Shown: positions 1-12,807 of the stretch, in pieces
How the letters are laid out: each line of letters opens with the position of its first letter
Numbering within the stretch: position 1 is the stretch's first letter
Assembly: GCA_026874595.1 (NCBI GenBank)
Contig: CM049311.1
Coordinates: 20,086,176 to 20,150,175, forward strand
From: Sipunculus nudus
Taxonomy: Eukaryota > Annelida > Sipuncula > Golfingiida > Sipunculidae
Length of the DNA: 64,000 nt
Direction: 5' to 3'
The notes under the pieces: model-generated
What the model was told of the DNA's origin: nothing
Database searches by the model: none
What the model saw: the letters and a program-made list of their open reading frames with translations, nothing else
Program-made: the position numbers and the translations under genes

Positions 1-1310
1 ATGTCTGCAGCCTAAATGTGTATGTAGGTTGTGCAACCTACCACAAATCCAGAAAGCTGTCCAAGTTGTATACATATGCAAAATTTTAGGCAGAAAAGTC
101 AAACCACTACATGGATATGAATGATTTTAGCCCACGGCGGACAAACAGACAGACGCTGTGCAAAAATGGTTGCAGTTTTGTGTATGATAAAGACCTATGT
201 GAGATCTAAACACAAGCACAATTTTGGCCCAATCGGTCAAATGGTTCCTGAGATATTAGCTTGGTTGTGTGCAGCGTTAACTAGAATGTAGGTGGCGCCA
301 CCTGTCATAAAATCAAGAAAGCTATCCAGGATGTATAAACCTGCAAAATTTTAGGCAGTTATGTCAAACCACTACAGAGAAATGAGTGATTTCAACAGAC
401 AGACGCTGTGCAAAATGTGCAAAAATGGTTGCAGGTGGCCCCTCCAGTTTTGTGTATGATAAAGACCTATGTGAGATCTATACACATGCAAAATTTTGGC
501 CCAATCGTTCAAACGGTTCCCGAGATATGAGCTTGGATGTCTGCAGCATAAACTAGAATAAAGGTGGCGCCACCTGTCATAAAATCAAGAAAGCTATCCA
601 GGATGTATAAAACTGCAAAATTTTAGGCAGATATGTCAAACCACTGCCAAGATGTGAGTGACTTTATTGCACGGCAGACAAACAGACAGACGCTGTGCAA
701 AAATGGTTGCAGGTGGTGCCACCAGTTTTGTGTATGATAAAGAGCTATGTTAGATCTAGACACATGCAAAATTTTGGCCCGATCGGTCAAACGGTTCCCG
801 AGATATGAGCTTGGATGTCATCAGCGTGAACGTGAATGTAGGTGGTGCCACCTGTCATAAAATCAAGAAAGCTATCCAGGATGTATAAAACTGCAAAATT
901 TTAGGCAGATATGTCAAATCACTGCCGAGATATGAGTGACATTATTGCACGGCAGACAAACAGACAGACGCTGTGCAAAAATGGTTGCAGGTGGCGCCGC
1001 CAGTTTAGCGTATGATAAAGAGCTATGTTAGATCTATATACATGCAAAATTTTGGCCCGATCGGTCAAACGGTTCCCGATATATGAGCTTGGATGTCATC
1101 AGCGTGAATGAGAATGTAGGTGGCGCCACCTGTCATAAAATCAAGAAAGCTATCCAGGATGTATATGCATGCCGAATTTCAGGTGAATTAGTCAATTCAC
1201 TGCAGAGATATGAGTGATTTTAACCAAAGGCAGATGAACAGATGGACACTGTGCAAACATGGTTACAGGTGGCGCCACCATTTTTTGTGTATGTTATAGA
1301 GCTATCCAAG
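1..1310. repeat. Tandem array, family A (about 277-bp monomer)
   Basis: About 4.5 copies of a unit of about 277 bp. The landmark AGGTGGCGCCACCT (a perfect 14-bp palindrome) or a variant, followed by a conserved CATAAAATCAAGAAAGC, recurs near 288, 561, 838 and 1115. Each unit holds a second diverged half with GGTGGCGCCACC, then a TTTTG stretch and an AGAGCTATGT-like segment. The array runs off the left edge. The same family recurs at 38690-40190. It contains no open frame with coding character. Confidence 0.9.
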
Positions 1311-1480
1311 GGCTACATTAGTACAAATTTTATTTCCTGATCAGTCAAACGGTTCCCGAGATATGAGCTTGGAAAGCTGATAAAATCAAGTCCCAGAGGA
1401 GCTCTCTGGAAACGAACGCTGCAACGGCGGAGGAACCCGGTCAAAAACATAGTATCCACAAAACTTCGTTTTGGCGGGTA
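1311..1480. repeat. Family A element 3' tail / A-B junction
   Basis: The stretch after the A array resembles the stretch after the A array at 40190-40310. Both contain ACATAGTATCC, a CAAA run, and GTTTTGGCGG. This suggests an end common to both A arrays rather than random flanking DNA. At 1480 the sequence passes directly into family B monomers. Confidence 0.55.
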
Positions 1481-3780
1481 CAAAAATACAGATGGCTCCA
1501 CCAGTCTGCAGAAACTAATAAAAACACTTACAAATATCAATATCCATGCAAAGAATCATGGTGATCTCCCCATTAGTTGTTCAGATACTTCAGCTTTTGT
1601 ATCAAATTGTCCATTATTCTGAGGGATACTTCAGAGTCCTATAGCTTGAAGGATATGGGTAACAGAGACCTAATTTCAAGTTTCCACAGGCACTTTTCAT
1701 GGGCCTTCTTGCATGACATGAATGAAGAAAAAAAATCGTAAAAATTTGAAAAAAATAGAGGTGGCGCACCCAGTCTGCAGAAACTGATGGAACAGGTCAT
1801 GATCAATATTTATGCCGAAAATCATGACCATCAGTGTTGTAGTTATTGAGATACTGCAGTTTTTGTATCAAATATTCCATTATTCTGGGGGGTAATTTGG
1901 AGCCATACAGCTTATAGAATATGGGTAACAGAGACCTAATTTTAGGTTTCCATGGAGACTTTTCATGGGTCTCCCTGTGTGTCAAGAATGAAGATTCTAG
2001 GTCCAGTTTTAATGATTTGTGCCCTGTTAACAGATGTTCCTAACTTTAAAGGTCTCAAAAATAGAAAAAGAATTTGTAAAAAAACCCGAACAAATACAGG
2101 TGGTGCCACCAGTCTGCAGAAACTGATGAAACACTCCATGATCAATATCCATGAAAACAATTATGGTGATGTCTGCATTAGTTGTTCAGATACTTCAGCT
2201 TTTGTATCAAATTTTCCATTATTCTGAGCTGTACTTTGGAGTGCCATAGCTCAAAGGATATGGGTAACAGAGACCTAATTTCAGGTGTCCATGGAGACTT
2301 ATCATGGGTCTCCCTGTGTGTCAACAATGAAGATTCTAGGTCCAGTCCTTACGATTTGTACCCTGTTGACAGATAACTACATCCTGAAAGGTCTCGAAAA
2401 TAGAGAAAAAAAATTGTGAAAATTTGAAAAAATACAGGTGGCACCACCAGTCTGCAGGTACTGATGAAACACCTCTTGATCAATATGTATGCAAAAAATC
2501 ATGACCATCAGTGTTGTAGTTGTTGAGATGTTGCAGTTTGTTTTTATCAAATTTCCCATTATTCTGGGGGGTTATTGGGAGCCCCCCATAGCTCAAAGGA
2601 TATGGGTAACAGAGACCTTATTTCAGGTTTCCATGCAGACTTTTTATGGACCTCTCAGTGTGTCAAGAATGAAGATTCTAGGTCCAGTCTTTATGATTTG
2701 TGCCCTGTTAACAGCTGTTCACATTTTTAAATTCGTAAAAAATCGAAAAATTCAGGTGGCGCCACCAGTCTGCAGGAAGTGATGGAACATCTCATGATCA
2801 ATACGTATGCCAAAAATCATGACCATCAGTCAAGTAGTAAATGAGATATTGAAGTTTTTGTATGAAATTTTTTACTTTTCTGGGGGGTACTTTGGGGCCC
2901 CATAGCTCGAAGGATATGGGTAACAGAGATCTAATTTATGGTTTCCACGGAGACTTTTAAAAGGTTTCTCAGTGTGTCGAGAATGAAGATTCTAGGTCCA
3001 GCGGTTACGATTTGTGCCACGTTAACAGATGACAGCATCTTTAAACGTCTCAAAAATAGAGGAAAAAATTGTAAAAAAATCGAAAAATACAGGTGGCGCC
3101 ACCAGTCTGCAGGAACTTATGGAACATCTCATGATCAATATGTATGCCAAAAATCATGACCATCAGTGTTGTAGTTATTGAGATATTGAAGTTTTTGTAT
3201 GAATTTTTTTACTATTCTGGGGGGTACTTTGGGGCCCCATAGCTCGAAGGATATGGGTAACAGAGACCTAATTTCTGGTTTCCAAGGAGATTTTTCATGG
3301 ACCTCTCAGTGTATCAAGAATTAAGATTCTAGGTCTAGGCTTTACGATTTGTGCCTTGTTAACAGATGTTCACATTTTTAAAGGTCTCAAAAATAGAGAA
3401 AAAAAATTGTAAAAAATCGAAAAATACAGGTGGCGCCACCAGTCTGCAGAAAGTGATTGAACATCTCATGATCAATATGTGTGCCAAAAATCATGACCAT
3501 CAGTCAAGTAGTTAATGAGATATTGAAGTTTTTGTATGAAATTTTTGACTTTTCTGGGGGGTACTTTAGGGCCCCATAGCTCAAAGGATATGGGTAACAG
3601 AGACCTAATTTCTGGTTTCAAGGAGATTTTTCATGGACCTCTCAGAATCCCAAGTTACAAGGTTCTAGGTTCAGCGGTTACGATTTGTGCCTGGTTAACG
3701 GACGGACAGACGGACAGACGGACGACGGACAAAGAGTGAACGCTATAGCTCAGATGACTTTCAGTCAGCTGAGCTAATAA
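1481..3780. repeat. Minisatellite element, family B (copy 1)
   Basis: About seven monomers of roughly 315-340 bp, each with CAGGTGGCGCCACCAGTCTG or a variant (near 1490, 1757, 2097, 2438, 2755, 3089, 3427), then a CATGATCAATATG-like segment, a GGATATGGGTAACAGAGA segment and an AGGTCCAG segment. After the last monomer come an ACGG/ACAGACGG microsatellite (about 3698-3732) and the tail CTATAGCTCAGATGACTTTC ending in GTCAGCTGAGCTAA near 3778. The 5' end typical of other B copies (TGACCCATGGGTCA) is absent, so this copy is truncated or fused to family A. Confidence 0.85.
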
Positions 3781-4249
3781 ATACGAGAGCTGTTTTCTCC
3801 AAACACATGCGTTCAACGGACGGCAACCATGCGGCAACACATGAAACATTTAGCTTCAAAAAGGTGATGATACGTCGTTTTGTCCTCTCAGATCAAGATT
3901 TATGCCTGTAAACCTAAATGATATTTCAGTGAAATATTACAAATAATTATTTTCTTTATTTAAGTCATTTTTGGATAAGTCCCACTTCCCAAAATAATTG
4001 TCCTGGCGTCCGTGCTTAATTATGCTTCCGCTTTAAATGTCACTTTTTATTGAATCAAATTCCTTGTTGCATTTTTTCAGTATCATGGTGAGAAGCATGT
4101 TGTGCTAAAGATATGGTGATGCTTCCTTACAGTAATTCCCCTTCAATGAACTTTAAATCTTACATTTTGATATTGGAACTGAGGGTTTTCCCAATTTTAC
4201 GTTATAAAGTGGAATCCCCTGTGCGTTTAACGCATGCGATCATCGCAAA

Positions 4250-4640
4250 AATCGAGCAGTGCTCAATATCTGCGATAAATGCATGCGTTGATCGGAGCTG
4301 AAAATCGTTGCCGGAGGTATGTGTCATGCTCAACCGAAAATAAAGTGTCCAATATTTTTAGACAGATGCGAGAAACGTTGGAATCTGTCACCAGCAAGCT
4401 TACCATGTGTTTATCGCGTTGCTTTTATCGCACCCGTCTTTAATATGCGAGCAAAGGACGGCGAGAAGTTTCATCGCTTAATCAAGCAGTGCTCCACGTC
4501 TGTGATAAACGCATGCGTTGATCGCAGCTGATAATCGTTGCCAGAGGTATGTGTCATGTTCAACTGAAATTATAGTGTCCAATACTGTTAGACGGGTGCG
4601 ATGATCGGATGCGATAAACGTTGGAATGTGTCACTAGCTT
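4250..4640. repeat. Two-copy direct repeat, period about 230 bp
   Basis: A segment starting at AGCAGTGCTC (4254 and 4484) occurs twice with moderate divergence. Both copies contain the palindrome-bearing CGCATGCGTTGATCG (ATGCAT in copy 1) and GAGGTATGTGTCATG, then a TAGTGTCCAATA-like stretch. Short open frames here follow the repeat and differ between copies, so they do not look coding. Confidence 0.7.
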
Positions 4641-4689
4641 TTTACATAGTGCGATTTTGTTGCATACGACAGTCGCAAGAAAATCGGAG

Positions 4690-5080
4690 GGCAACTTTAT
4701 ATAGCAATGTTCCACAAAATATATTTTCATTTTAAAATAATTTCATATAAACATGATTATATATTTTCATATAAAAATGATTTTTTTTTTAGTTTATTTT
4801 GTTGGCCTTCTTATGCATACTATATAAGCCGCACCCCAACCCTTCCTGTCCATTCATACTGCTGAATAGTGATCCTTTAAATAACCTGAGGTAATAATCA
4901 GAGGAATTTAATCACATTTTAAATAAATCTGACTTTGAAGTGGGGTGCTAAAGTGCATGACGGTAACATTGTATAACCAACACATTCAACCATGAAAGAC
5001 CATCTGATATCAGAACTAACTCCTCGCCCCTAACCGTGCGGAGCGCGAGTGATTGCTAATAAGATATTTTTCAGCATCAT
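4690..5080. other. AT-rich intergenic stretch
   Basis: No open frame, repeat or RNA gene could be supported here. It includes a short T-run and a TATATAAG box-like sequence near 4821 without a supported downstream gene. Confidence 0.4.
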
Positions 5081-5084
5081 GTTA

Positions 5085-5750
5085 ACCCAGAATGCAAAAG
5101 TGCTCGCTTTGCATCTTGGGATCGAAAAAAAGGATCGAATGTATCGAGACCTATAGAAATGTCAAGGCATGCAAGATGTTTATTGAAGCTATTGCCATGA
5201 AGAATGGGAAAAGTTTAAGGAAAAGTTGGATGCTGTCAAGTTTGTCACGGTATTATCTGATGGTTCAAATGACGTGTCGGCCACTGAATATAAGGTCATC
5301 TAAGTCCGTTTCTCTCTACAGGGCCAGGCAGAAAACTATTTCATTGCCATGCAGGATGTAAAAAGGCAGATGCTAATGCCCTTGCTAAACACCTGGAAAA
5401 TGTTAACATACTGGGAAAACTGTTGCTCTTGCAGCAGATGGTGCAGATCGGTCAATACTGGACAAACCAATGGTGTCGTGACAGGGTATCGCCTTCAGAT
5501 GTCATGGAAAAGTGCCTTGCACACAGATCAGAACTGGCATACAAAATAGCTGTAAACTTCAGCCTTACAATAACACTCTTAGCAAGTCTGTTTAATTTGT
5601 TTCACAGAAGTCCCCTGCAAAGGGCTCTACATGAAAACTAGTTCAGGCCAAATCTTTCATTTGGAGGAACAAGATAGGTGTCGCACGCGTTAACTTCCCT
5701 GGAGAAGGTCTAGAAGGGCTACAAGTTGTTTATTCAGTTTCTCCAGAAGG
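5085..5750 (+). pseudogene. Decayed hAT-type transposase-derived gene (ZNF862/DUF4371-like)
   Basis: Conceptual translation across frames gives blocks in the order expected for ZNF862/KRBA2-like, DUF4371-containing, hAT-derived proteins. They are a KFKEKLDAVKFVTVLSDGSN block near 5213-5267 (the DGST-like acidic motif), a GQAENYF block near 5320 followed by KADAN, a LAHRSELAYK block near 5511 (the 'CxAHRLELA' motif), FNLFHRSPLQRAL near 5590, and GGTR-stop-VSHALTSLEKV near 5663 (the 'GGTRWVxH' motif). At least one frameshift (between about 5340 and 5430) and several in-frame stops, including one replacing the conserved Trp at 5675, show that it is not functional. Block order is recalled family knowledge; identity at domain level is an inference. 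No terminal inverted repeats were found. Fragments of 66-89 codons here are pieces of this one relic. Confidence 0.6.
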
Positions 5751-8040
5751 AAAGATAGTCTGTTTTTTTTAAAGATAAATATTGTGACTAGTTAAATGTA
5801 AGGAGGCATTAGTAAGCAGTAAAAATTACAGATTATTATAAGTAATATGTGACCTGAAAGGAGAGAGAAATTTGCTCAAAATAAGTCAACAATGTAACCT
5901 GAATACAGAAAATAAGGGGATGGGATGATACAGCCTGTGATTTATCTCTGTTCTGCGCTATTTGGGCAACCGTTGGGAGAGAAAGTTGGCATCCAGTAGG
6001 TTTCAAGGCTTTAATAACAAATATTATTTTATCTTCTTTTAGTCCATTGACCAACATTTCTTATTTTAAGATGTTTTCCTAAAGCCGTTGCATTCACAAA
6101 GTTACGATCATGTTATGCTTGAATTTTGTCAGTTAAATATACTGATTTACCCTGGTTCAATGAAAAGTTGACAGCTCCTTTGTCATATAGTATTAAATAA
6201 ATAGGACATTTCGACCCGGCTGGCCTGTACCATCAAATGCTAAGTCGCCAACACTGAACATAGCAATTATAGACTGGCTTGCCCATTAGTAGCTTTTATT
6301 ATGAAGGAGGGTTATAAATGTTCAATAGGAGACGAGAACCAGTCCAACTTTATTGCGCGTAAAATATCCCATCATACACCTATAGTAGTCACTGGTATGT
6401 TATTTCCATGTTCCAATCTCTGGCATTGTGAAGGTGTGTTTGCAACTGTTAAACTTTAGCATTTTGGGATAATGCATTACGGCAACGCTTTCCAAGATTG
6501 GCCCAGATGAATTTTCAGATGAAAATCTCGTTCCAAGAAGTGCCAGTCTTTAGAAAAAAGTTCTAGTGAACAAAAGATGTAGTACCTCCGTTAAAGATGA
6601 TTAACGATGGCGTCACAAGATACAAAACGGAGTTGATTTATAAAGACTAGACCAGCAAGGCTGTCAGTTATTATGTTTTCCACTGCTCTTTGTGAGATAA
6701 GACGTTATTCCATGCCTCAATAGATATATACTTTTAATGTCCGGAGCATCTTTTCTGGCTATGGAACGGTCCAAGAACCGTACATTAGTTATATAATTTA
6801 CCGGCACCTGGCGGTACCTGCAGTTTAGCCATGTATTACAGTATAATATCTAATAGCATATCTATTTCTAGGTTTATCTATGTCTATGTCTAACAGGTTT
6901 ATGTAATGATTTTACACTAAGACAGTTTCACTCAATGGCCGTGGACAATTTTTTTAAAGGGACCGGGGGCGGTGATATAGGTTGCTAAGGGACTGACCCA
7001 TGGAGAGGCCAATAAACTGCCTTTAGGAGAAAGATTTTAAAAAATTAGAATTCAATTTATGTAGTAACAGATAATAACTTATTGAAAAGGATAAATGGAA
7101 TAAAATAGGCATATATATTTACTGTATTTGCAGCTTAATAGAAATATAATTTATACTTGCAGGAGTGCATCTAATATGGCAAATTCTGCTGGCTTCTACC
7201 AGATATTGTAATTTAATGACGAAGAATAAGTAGAGTGCTTATCAGTGTGTAGAAGAGGCAGCATTACATTTTCAGGGTTTGGGATGGCTTCCTTTGACCA
7301 CAGGTCTAGCCGTGAGTCCCGTGACCACACTTCTCAGTAGACACGTAAATTCGCCCGGTAAGCCTAACTTGAGTCGTGATGTACGTAAGCTATACCGAGG
7401 AATTCATCGCAGTGACCTTCAATCATCCTCCATTCGCATTGAGGTAAACAGTCCATAATATTAATATTAACATTAGGCTACAAATTACGAATTTACACAA
7501 AAGAATAAATGAAGTGAACTCACAAACACAACAAACACGGTCACTATAGTTACGTGTCATTTACTGTATCGCGTACAAGTTGTCTGCGTATAGTAACCCG
7601 TGCGAGCTATGCTTGTATTCACGCGATCAAAAATTCAACAGACATGCAGATGGATTTACCAATATGCTGAGTTAAAATAGAATTTTTTTCGCTCATGTTA
7701 GGTGTTGTTTAAAAGTATTCTAATAAAGCTATCGAATGGAATGGTTTATGACAGCGTACTTTTAGGCCGTGAGGCGTTGTCAGAATGAAAATATTTGCAT
7801 ACTCATAGAGACTTGAAGTTCGTTCCTCGTTGGAGGATGTAACGGCACTCGATCAGCCGAATCAATGGCCGAAGGCTCTCTAATTTCAGAGGGCCGGAAT
7901 GGCGCTATCACAGATACTTCACATGATCAGTCCTTACAGTTTATATCAAAATGAAATTACCAAAGATACCCTAAACAGCATTTATATTTGTGTTTTTTTT
8001 TTATTCCACCTAATGTGAATACATTTTGTTTTGTTTGTTT
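5751..8040. other. Intergenic, no supported gene
   Basis: AT-rich DNA with no open frame having coding character. A short segment near 6787 (TTAGTTATATAATTTACCG) recurs at about 49483, suggesting a small dispersed repeat end. No RNA gene was recognised. Confidence 0.4.
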
Positions 8041-8043
8041 ACA

Positions 8044-8236
8044 GCCAACAAATAGTCCAGTCGAGATCAGAAACAAGGTCACCGAGGACCGTATGATTTC
8101 CTTTGGACTACTCAGTCACACAGATCAGTACCGACTGCCACCGCATTTAGCCGGGGTACGCGAAAATACCCAGCTTGACATTTTCCTAGATCTTGCACAG
8201 TCCATCGTGTCAAAGACAACTTCATCTATTGATTGA
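8044..8236 (+). CDS. Candidate terminal coding exon, unrecognised protein
   Basis: A T-rich tract ending TTGTTTACAG (a strong 3' splice acceptor) is followed by an open stretch of 63 codons to a TGA at 8234-8236. Codon choice is more balanced than in the flanking AT-rich DNA. The peptide begins PTNSPVEIRN and includes SFGLLSHTDQYRLPPHLAGV; it has no membrane segment or recognisable domain. Phase at the acceptor would be 0. A poly(A) signal lies 245 bp downstream. I do not recognise the product. No upstream partner exon was identified, so the exon could be a decayed fragment or a chance open frame behind a pyrimidine tract. Confidence 0.35.
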
Positions 8237-8480
8237 CAACTTCATCTATATGAAGAAATCTGTTCCCTGTTATCTCATCCTGAGGTCCTGTAAACGTTAC
8301 TATGACAGAAGTTAGGACGATATAAAATGAAATATAAAATTATAGTTAAGAGATACAGTCAGTATAAACTGATACATCTGCCATATATAGGAATAATAAT
8401 GTTAAATTCCAATAATGACTTGCCATGAAAGAGACTCTGAGTGATTTAGAGGTGTGGTTGTGGTCAGGTATTTTACATGT

Positions 8481-8486
8481 AATAAA
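8481..8486 (+). promoter_or_regulatory. Candidate polyadenylation signal AATAAA
   Basis: AATAAA is followed within about 15 bases by a GTTTATTTG T-rich element, at a sensible distance after the stop of the candidate exon ending at 8236. AATAAA is frequent by chance in AT-rich DNA. Confidence 0.3.
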
Positions 8487-8499
8487 ACAAAGTTTATTT

Positions 8500-10800
8500 G
8501 AACACCAACAGGAACAACAACAGCTCGGCCCAGCGACCCAGCTGACATTATGCTGACATTAAGTGATCAGCAGAAACCTAGACACAGATTGTAGAAATGA
8601 TATTGTTTGCTACATCGACGAAAGTAACACAGTATAGGCCAATAGGGAAACCCCAGCATCACATACGTAAATGGGGCAAAAATGAGGAAGTACTGGTATA
8701 TACAACAGCAGCTGCAGATGACATCGATAGTACCATATGATGAGGATTATGATGGAAAAATTGACTTGGTGACAAGGACAGCACCATGCAGCACCACCCA
8801 CTTTGCATGGAGCAAATTAAGGCACCCATCAAGCTGAACACCAGCATCATCTGCAAGCACATAAAAAACTTGATTGTGCACCATAAGCCAATATGTAAAT
8901 AAAAGTTTGCATGTGCCAGGCTCTACTGGGACCTCTTAAAGTGAAAGTTACGAGAAAAAAAGACGAAAACAGCTTTTCTGAATCTCTCTTACCTGCATGG
9001 TTTCTCACTCATTGTAAAAATGGCGTTCAAGGTGAGCTTCGGAAGCACATAGGAATCAGGCAGAGGAAGCCTATGAAGCACTGGTAAAAAAGCATCCCTA
9101 GGAAAAGACCAAATGACCGTACAACGGATAATAGGAAGAAAAAATAGCTGATTCTTCTACCATCAGACATCAGCCGAGAAAACCTAGGCAAGCAAATTGC
9201 CATTGAGCTGAATGGTGAAAAAGTTACAAAACATATAATGACACCCGTCATAAAGGATGATGCGGCTTTAAAGATAAACCTCCGAACACTAAAACTGGCT
9301 TCACCAACTTACAAAAGAAAAAATGCAAAGCGATAGAGATAGGCAAAGTTTACGAAATATAGGTTTAAAGAATATTCGTCTGCATGTTATGCTTTAACTG
9401 CATTTTAAAGGCTAGTGCCATAAGATGTCCAAGCACTCAGTGAGACGGACTTCTTGACATTAAAGATGATTTGGCAAAACTAGAGCATTTTGTTCACCAT
9501 GAATTAGCAAAGGAGAAATACCTGAAACGAGTGTGCGAAGTTTGTTCAACAGCAAACGTGAGGTCTGCATTCTACTGATACCTAAAAGGGCCAGGTGGGA
9601 GTACATTATTGTTGTGAAACATTTTCAGGTGAACAGATTTGTTCCTTGTGTACCAAGAGAAACTAAATTCACGACGTTGCTCACAGACTTAGCCACAGCC
9701 CACAGACATGGAATCCTGTCCAGCACATGACTTTCGTGCAAAATGGCAGCAGACTGAGCAGAGTCATGTGCAACAATGTCATGCTTACTGAAACCTCGGG
9801 AAGCAATGGCGGTGATGTTTTATGCAGAAATCCATAGTGGTCGATTCAGAAATCAAATTTCTACCTGTCTGACCAGTTGCAATTCATCATTCATCCCATT
9901 ATCCTTTATAATTAGGCAAAGCCAGAAGAGAATGCCTCGCCGGTTGTAAATAAATATAGGTTTAAAGTTATAACTGATGACAATAAGCATGATGCTTATG
10001 GTGTTAAGGTTTGTCTTTAATAAGATGCAATCTAGCTGATGAAACAGAAAGCATGCAAGCAGTATATAAACTGATAGTGCCCATCAATCAGCTGATGGTT
10101 GTGCTGCTCAGAGTAAGTCTAAAACGGCATTTATCATTTTCAGTCACGGGAAAACCATGACAGACCCATGGTTATCAGAAACTATTTTGAACCTCACATT
10201 GGAATAAGTTTTTGTGATGTTCTTGGTGAATAGAAAATGTCTCAGCCCATCAGGCTATTTTGTCAGGCAAACAGATTTTCTCTGGAGCAAAGGATCGATT
10301 TGATCATTATGTTTGCTCTCTAAAGCGTGATTGGATTTTAACCGGCAAGGATGTTAACTTGAGAGGCTTCATCTTTGTTGCAAGAGCAGAGGTACGACGT
10401 TACGGCATTGTGACGCCTTGTCCAAACACTAAAGGGAACTAGAATAAAAGGCCTTCATTGCTGTTAACTGGTTACGTTAACAATCAACAAGTTCAGATAA
10501 CTGTTGCAACATATGGGAACAGTTGGTATAAAAGAATGTGTCAACACGACTCGAGTTACATTTTTACTCTGGTTCGAACTCTGGTTCAAATTGAAATTAT
10601 CAATACCGAAGATTTTAACTTCTTCTGAAAAAAAGGTGCTGGAAACTGATGTTGCATCAGAAGATCATCAGGATTGACATAACATCTGGCCGGGAAAATA
10701 TAGCAAGGCTTGGGAGACTTGGGAGAATGCAGAGGCACAAGCAACATTTGAGAACAAGCATGAGCATTTTAAATTTTCAGACAGAAACTCGCGCCAATTC
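8500..10800 (+). pseudogene. Decayed coding-like tract, unidentified
   Basis: Less AT-rich than its surroundings, with several protein-like runs on the + strand in changing frames. Examples: KYWYIQQQLQ, then SIVPYDEDYD near 8700; LPSDISRENLGKQIAIELNG then KVTKHIMTPVIKDDAALKIN near 9160-9280; HHELAKEKYLKRVCEVCSTA near 9500; VIRNYFEPHIGISFCDVLGE near 10170; and a run of charged and aromatic residues near 10260-10440. In-frame stops interrupt the runs every 40-80 codons. Together this looks like one or more old genes, perhaps from a mobile element, that have decayed. I recognise no family. Confidence 0.35.
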
Positions 10801-10894
10801 GACCCTTTGACATTAGAGAGTCAATGCGACCAGCGTACTGGGTTTCATGTTAGGCGTACCAGCCCCAATACAATAGCAAATTCGTTAATTCACG

Positions 10895-11740
10895 GAGTCT
10901 TTACTGACTTTGTATTTATTCATAAATCTCCCGAAAACTTCCCATTTGACTCCCCAATATCTATAATCTGCCTTTTTCGCCACCAGATGTCACCTCGAGG
11001 TTAATTATGTAAGTAGGTCTGCAGAAAGGCAATATGGACGTGCACCTCCTATCACTTTCAAAAGGTTAGAGAACCACCGATTTCTTATTTCACATGATTA
11101 TATATTGCATACAGTTTTATCCAACTGACGCCTAATTAAGTCTTAAAAGTCTTAATAAAAGATTTAATTTTCTATGTAATCAAAGACCTTATCAAGATCT
11201 ACTGACATTTTAAAAAAAATGTATGATAGCTATAATTTAATTGATATTTTCTCATATATATCTACCATTGTGCATAATTGGCCCCATTGCATTTCACGCA
11301 GGATAGAGCCGCAAAAAGAGTTTGATATTTTCCTTCACAGGATATTATATTTTCTAAATAAATGATATTGATGGATTATTACATTTGCAATTTTGCATTA
11401 AACGAAAAGGAATGTCTACAAGCACTACACAAATCTTATTTAGCTGAAAAAAATTTACCAGTATCCTTACAGTAATGTTATTTGGTCTGGGTACAACAGT
11501 ATGCATGTATGAACTAAATACCAAAATGAAGTAAAATCTTCTGGCTTGCATCATAATATCATTCATAACACCGACCATACAGGTTTAAGTGAGGTACATG
11601 AAGCGTTTGCATCAATCATGTTTTATGTCGGCAGGAGGTGTGCTAAATATGCCGCCTGGCAGGCAGCTTTTGTCCCATTTAAGCACGCGAGGACCCAGTG
11701 GATATCGCCAGCTTACTGATATATACATATTATAATTGAC
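10895..11740. repeat. Dispersed repeat, copy 1 (partner at 27300-28115)
   Basis: Starting at TTCGCCACCAGATG (10977), the sequence aligns by eye with 27313 onwards, both copies continuing through CAATATGGACGTGCA-type, TAATCAAAGACCTTATCAAG and AAACGAAAAGGAATGT landmarks to a GGACCCAGTGGAT landmark. Copies are about 80-90% alike by eye with small gaps. The 5' part, GAGTCTTTACTGACTT then TATTTATTCATAAATCTCCC (10897-10940), recurs at 18111-18155 instead, so the copies are mosaics. Confidence 0.75.
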
Positions 11741-12574
11741 GGTTGTCCTACATATTTATCAATTACCATTGACTATGATACATACATTCTAACTTTATGT
11801 TCAAAGTAAACATCTCTTATTCATTAATATGGATATTTGTTTGACCACCAAAGACAGAGTTGAATTATTTTGTAAATATACTGATAAAATAGAATGAAGA
11901 TCTGCTAAATAATTTTTACAGATACTATTAGCATAAAACACAGCACTGGTGTACATTACATTGCATGGGATTAACATTAACAAAACATTTATGAAGTGTA
12001 ACTAAACAATAGGAAAGACTGAAGATTAATTCAAACACTGCATTCTTCAGGAATTTTATTTTTTCAATTAAATCTTGTTTGGTATTTTCTCCTAGAAATG
12101 AAAGGCTAACCGGCACATTAAAAGCTTGTAGCATCTCAACAATCTATCAAAAATTAAATTGGCCAAGGTTGTATTTTTATAACAAAAACTTTCCATTTTA
12201 TGCTTATATATAATTTATTACTTTCTACTAGTATCTACATTACCAAAACTGTTAATACAGTTGACAAAAATTAAAAGACAAGGGTATTTTTTCAATAGTT
12301 GATTTAAATCAATAAAAGTCGATTTAAATAAAAATAAGTAAATAAATATTTTTCTCATTATGATTTTGTCTCTGTGTAAGAATGTGTTGAAGAAATATTT
12401 AACTTGTCTGAAATTTCATGTATAAATAAAAATAAATAAAATACGAAATTTCTTATTTTACAGTCCACACTTGAAAAGTTGTTGAAGAACAACAACTTCT
12501 TGATTTGCGGCTTGCATTGAAAGAACCCCAACCAATGTGTTTCGAAAAAAATTCATTAAAAATATGAAACGCTT

Positions 12575-12807
12575 AAAATTGAGGTAATTGGCTGGGATCA
12601 CCATATAGCTTCATATACACTTGTCGTACCCCTCTTCCTCCATAAATTCTGCTAAAAATTGAGGTAATTGGCTGGGATCACCATATAGCTTCATATACAC
12701 GTGTCGTACCCCTCCTCCTCCATAAATTCTGCTAAAAATTTAGGTAATTGGCTGGGATCACCATATAGCTTCATATACACGTGTCGTACACCTCTTCCAT
12801 AAATTCT
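12575..12807. repeat. 80-bp minisatellite, about 2.9 copies
   Basis: Units start at 12575, 12655 and 12735 with AAAATT(G/T)AGGTAATTGG, then GCTGGGATCACCATATAGCT and a CGTACCCCTC segment ending CATAAATTCT. Units 1 and 2 differ at about two positions; the third has a short deletion in its CCTC stretch. Near identity implies recent duplication. Confidence 0.9.

Noticed and set aside
4821-4830. TATATAAG as a core promoter
   Set aside because: No coding exon or transcript start follows that I can support; such motifs are expected by chance in this composition.
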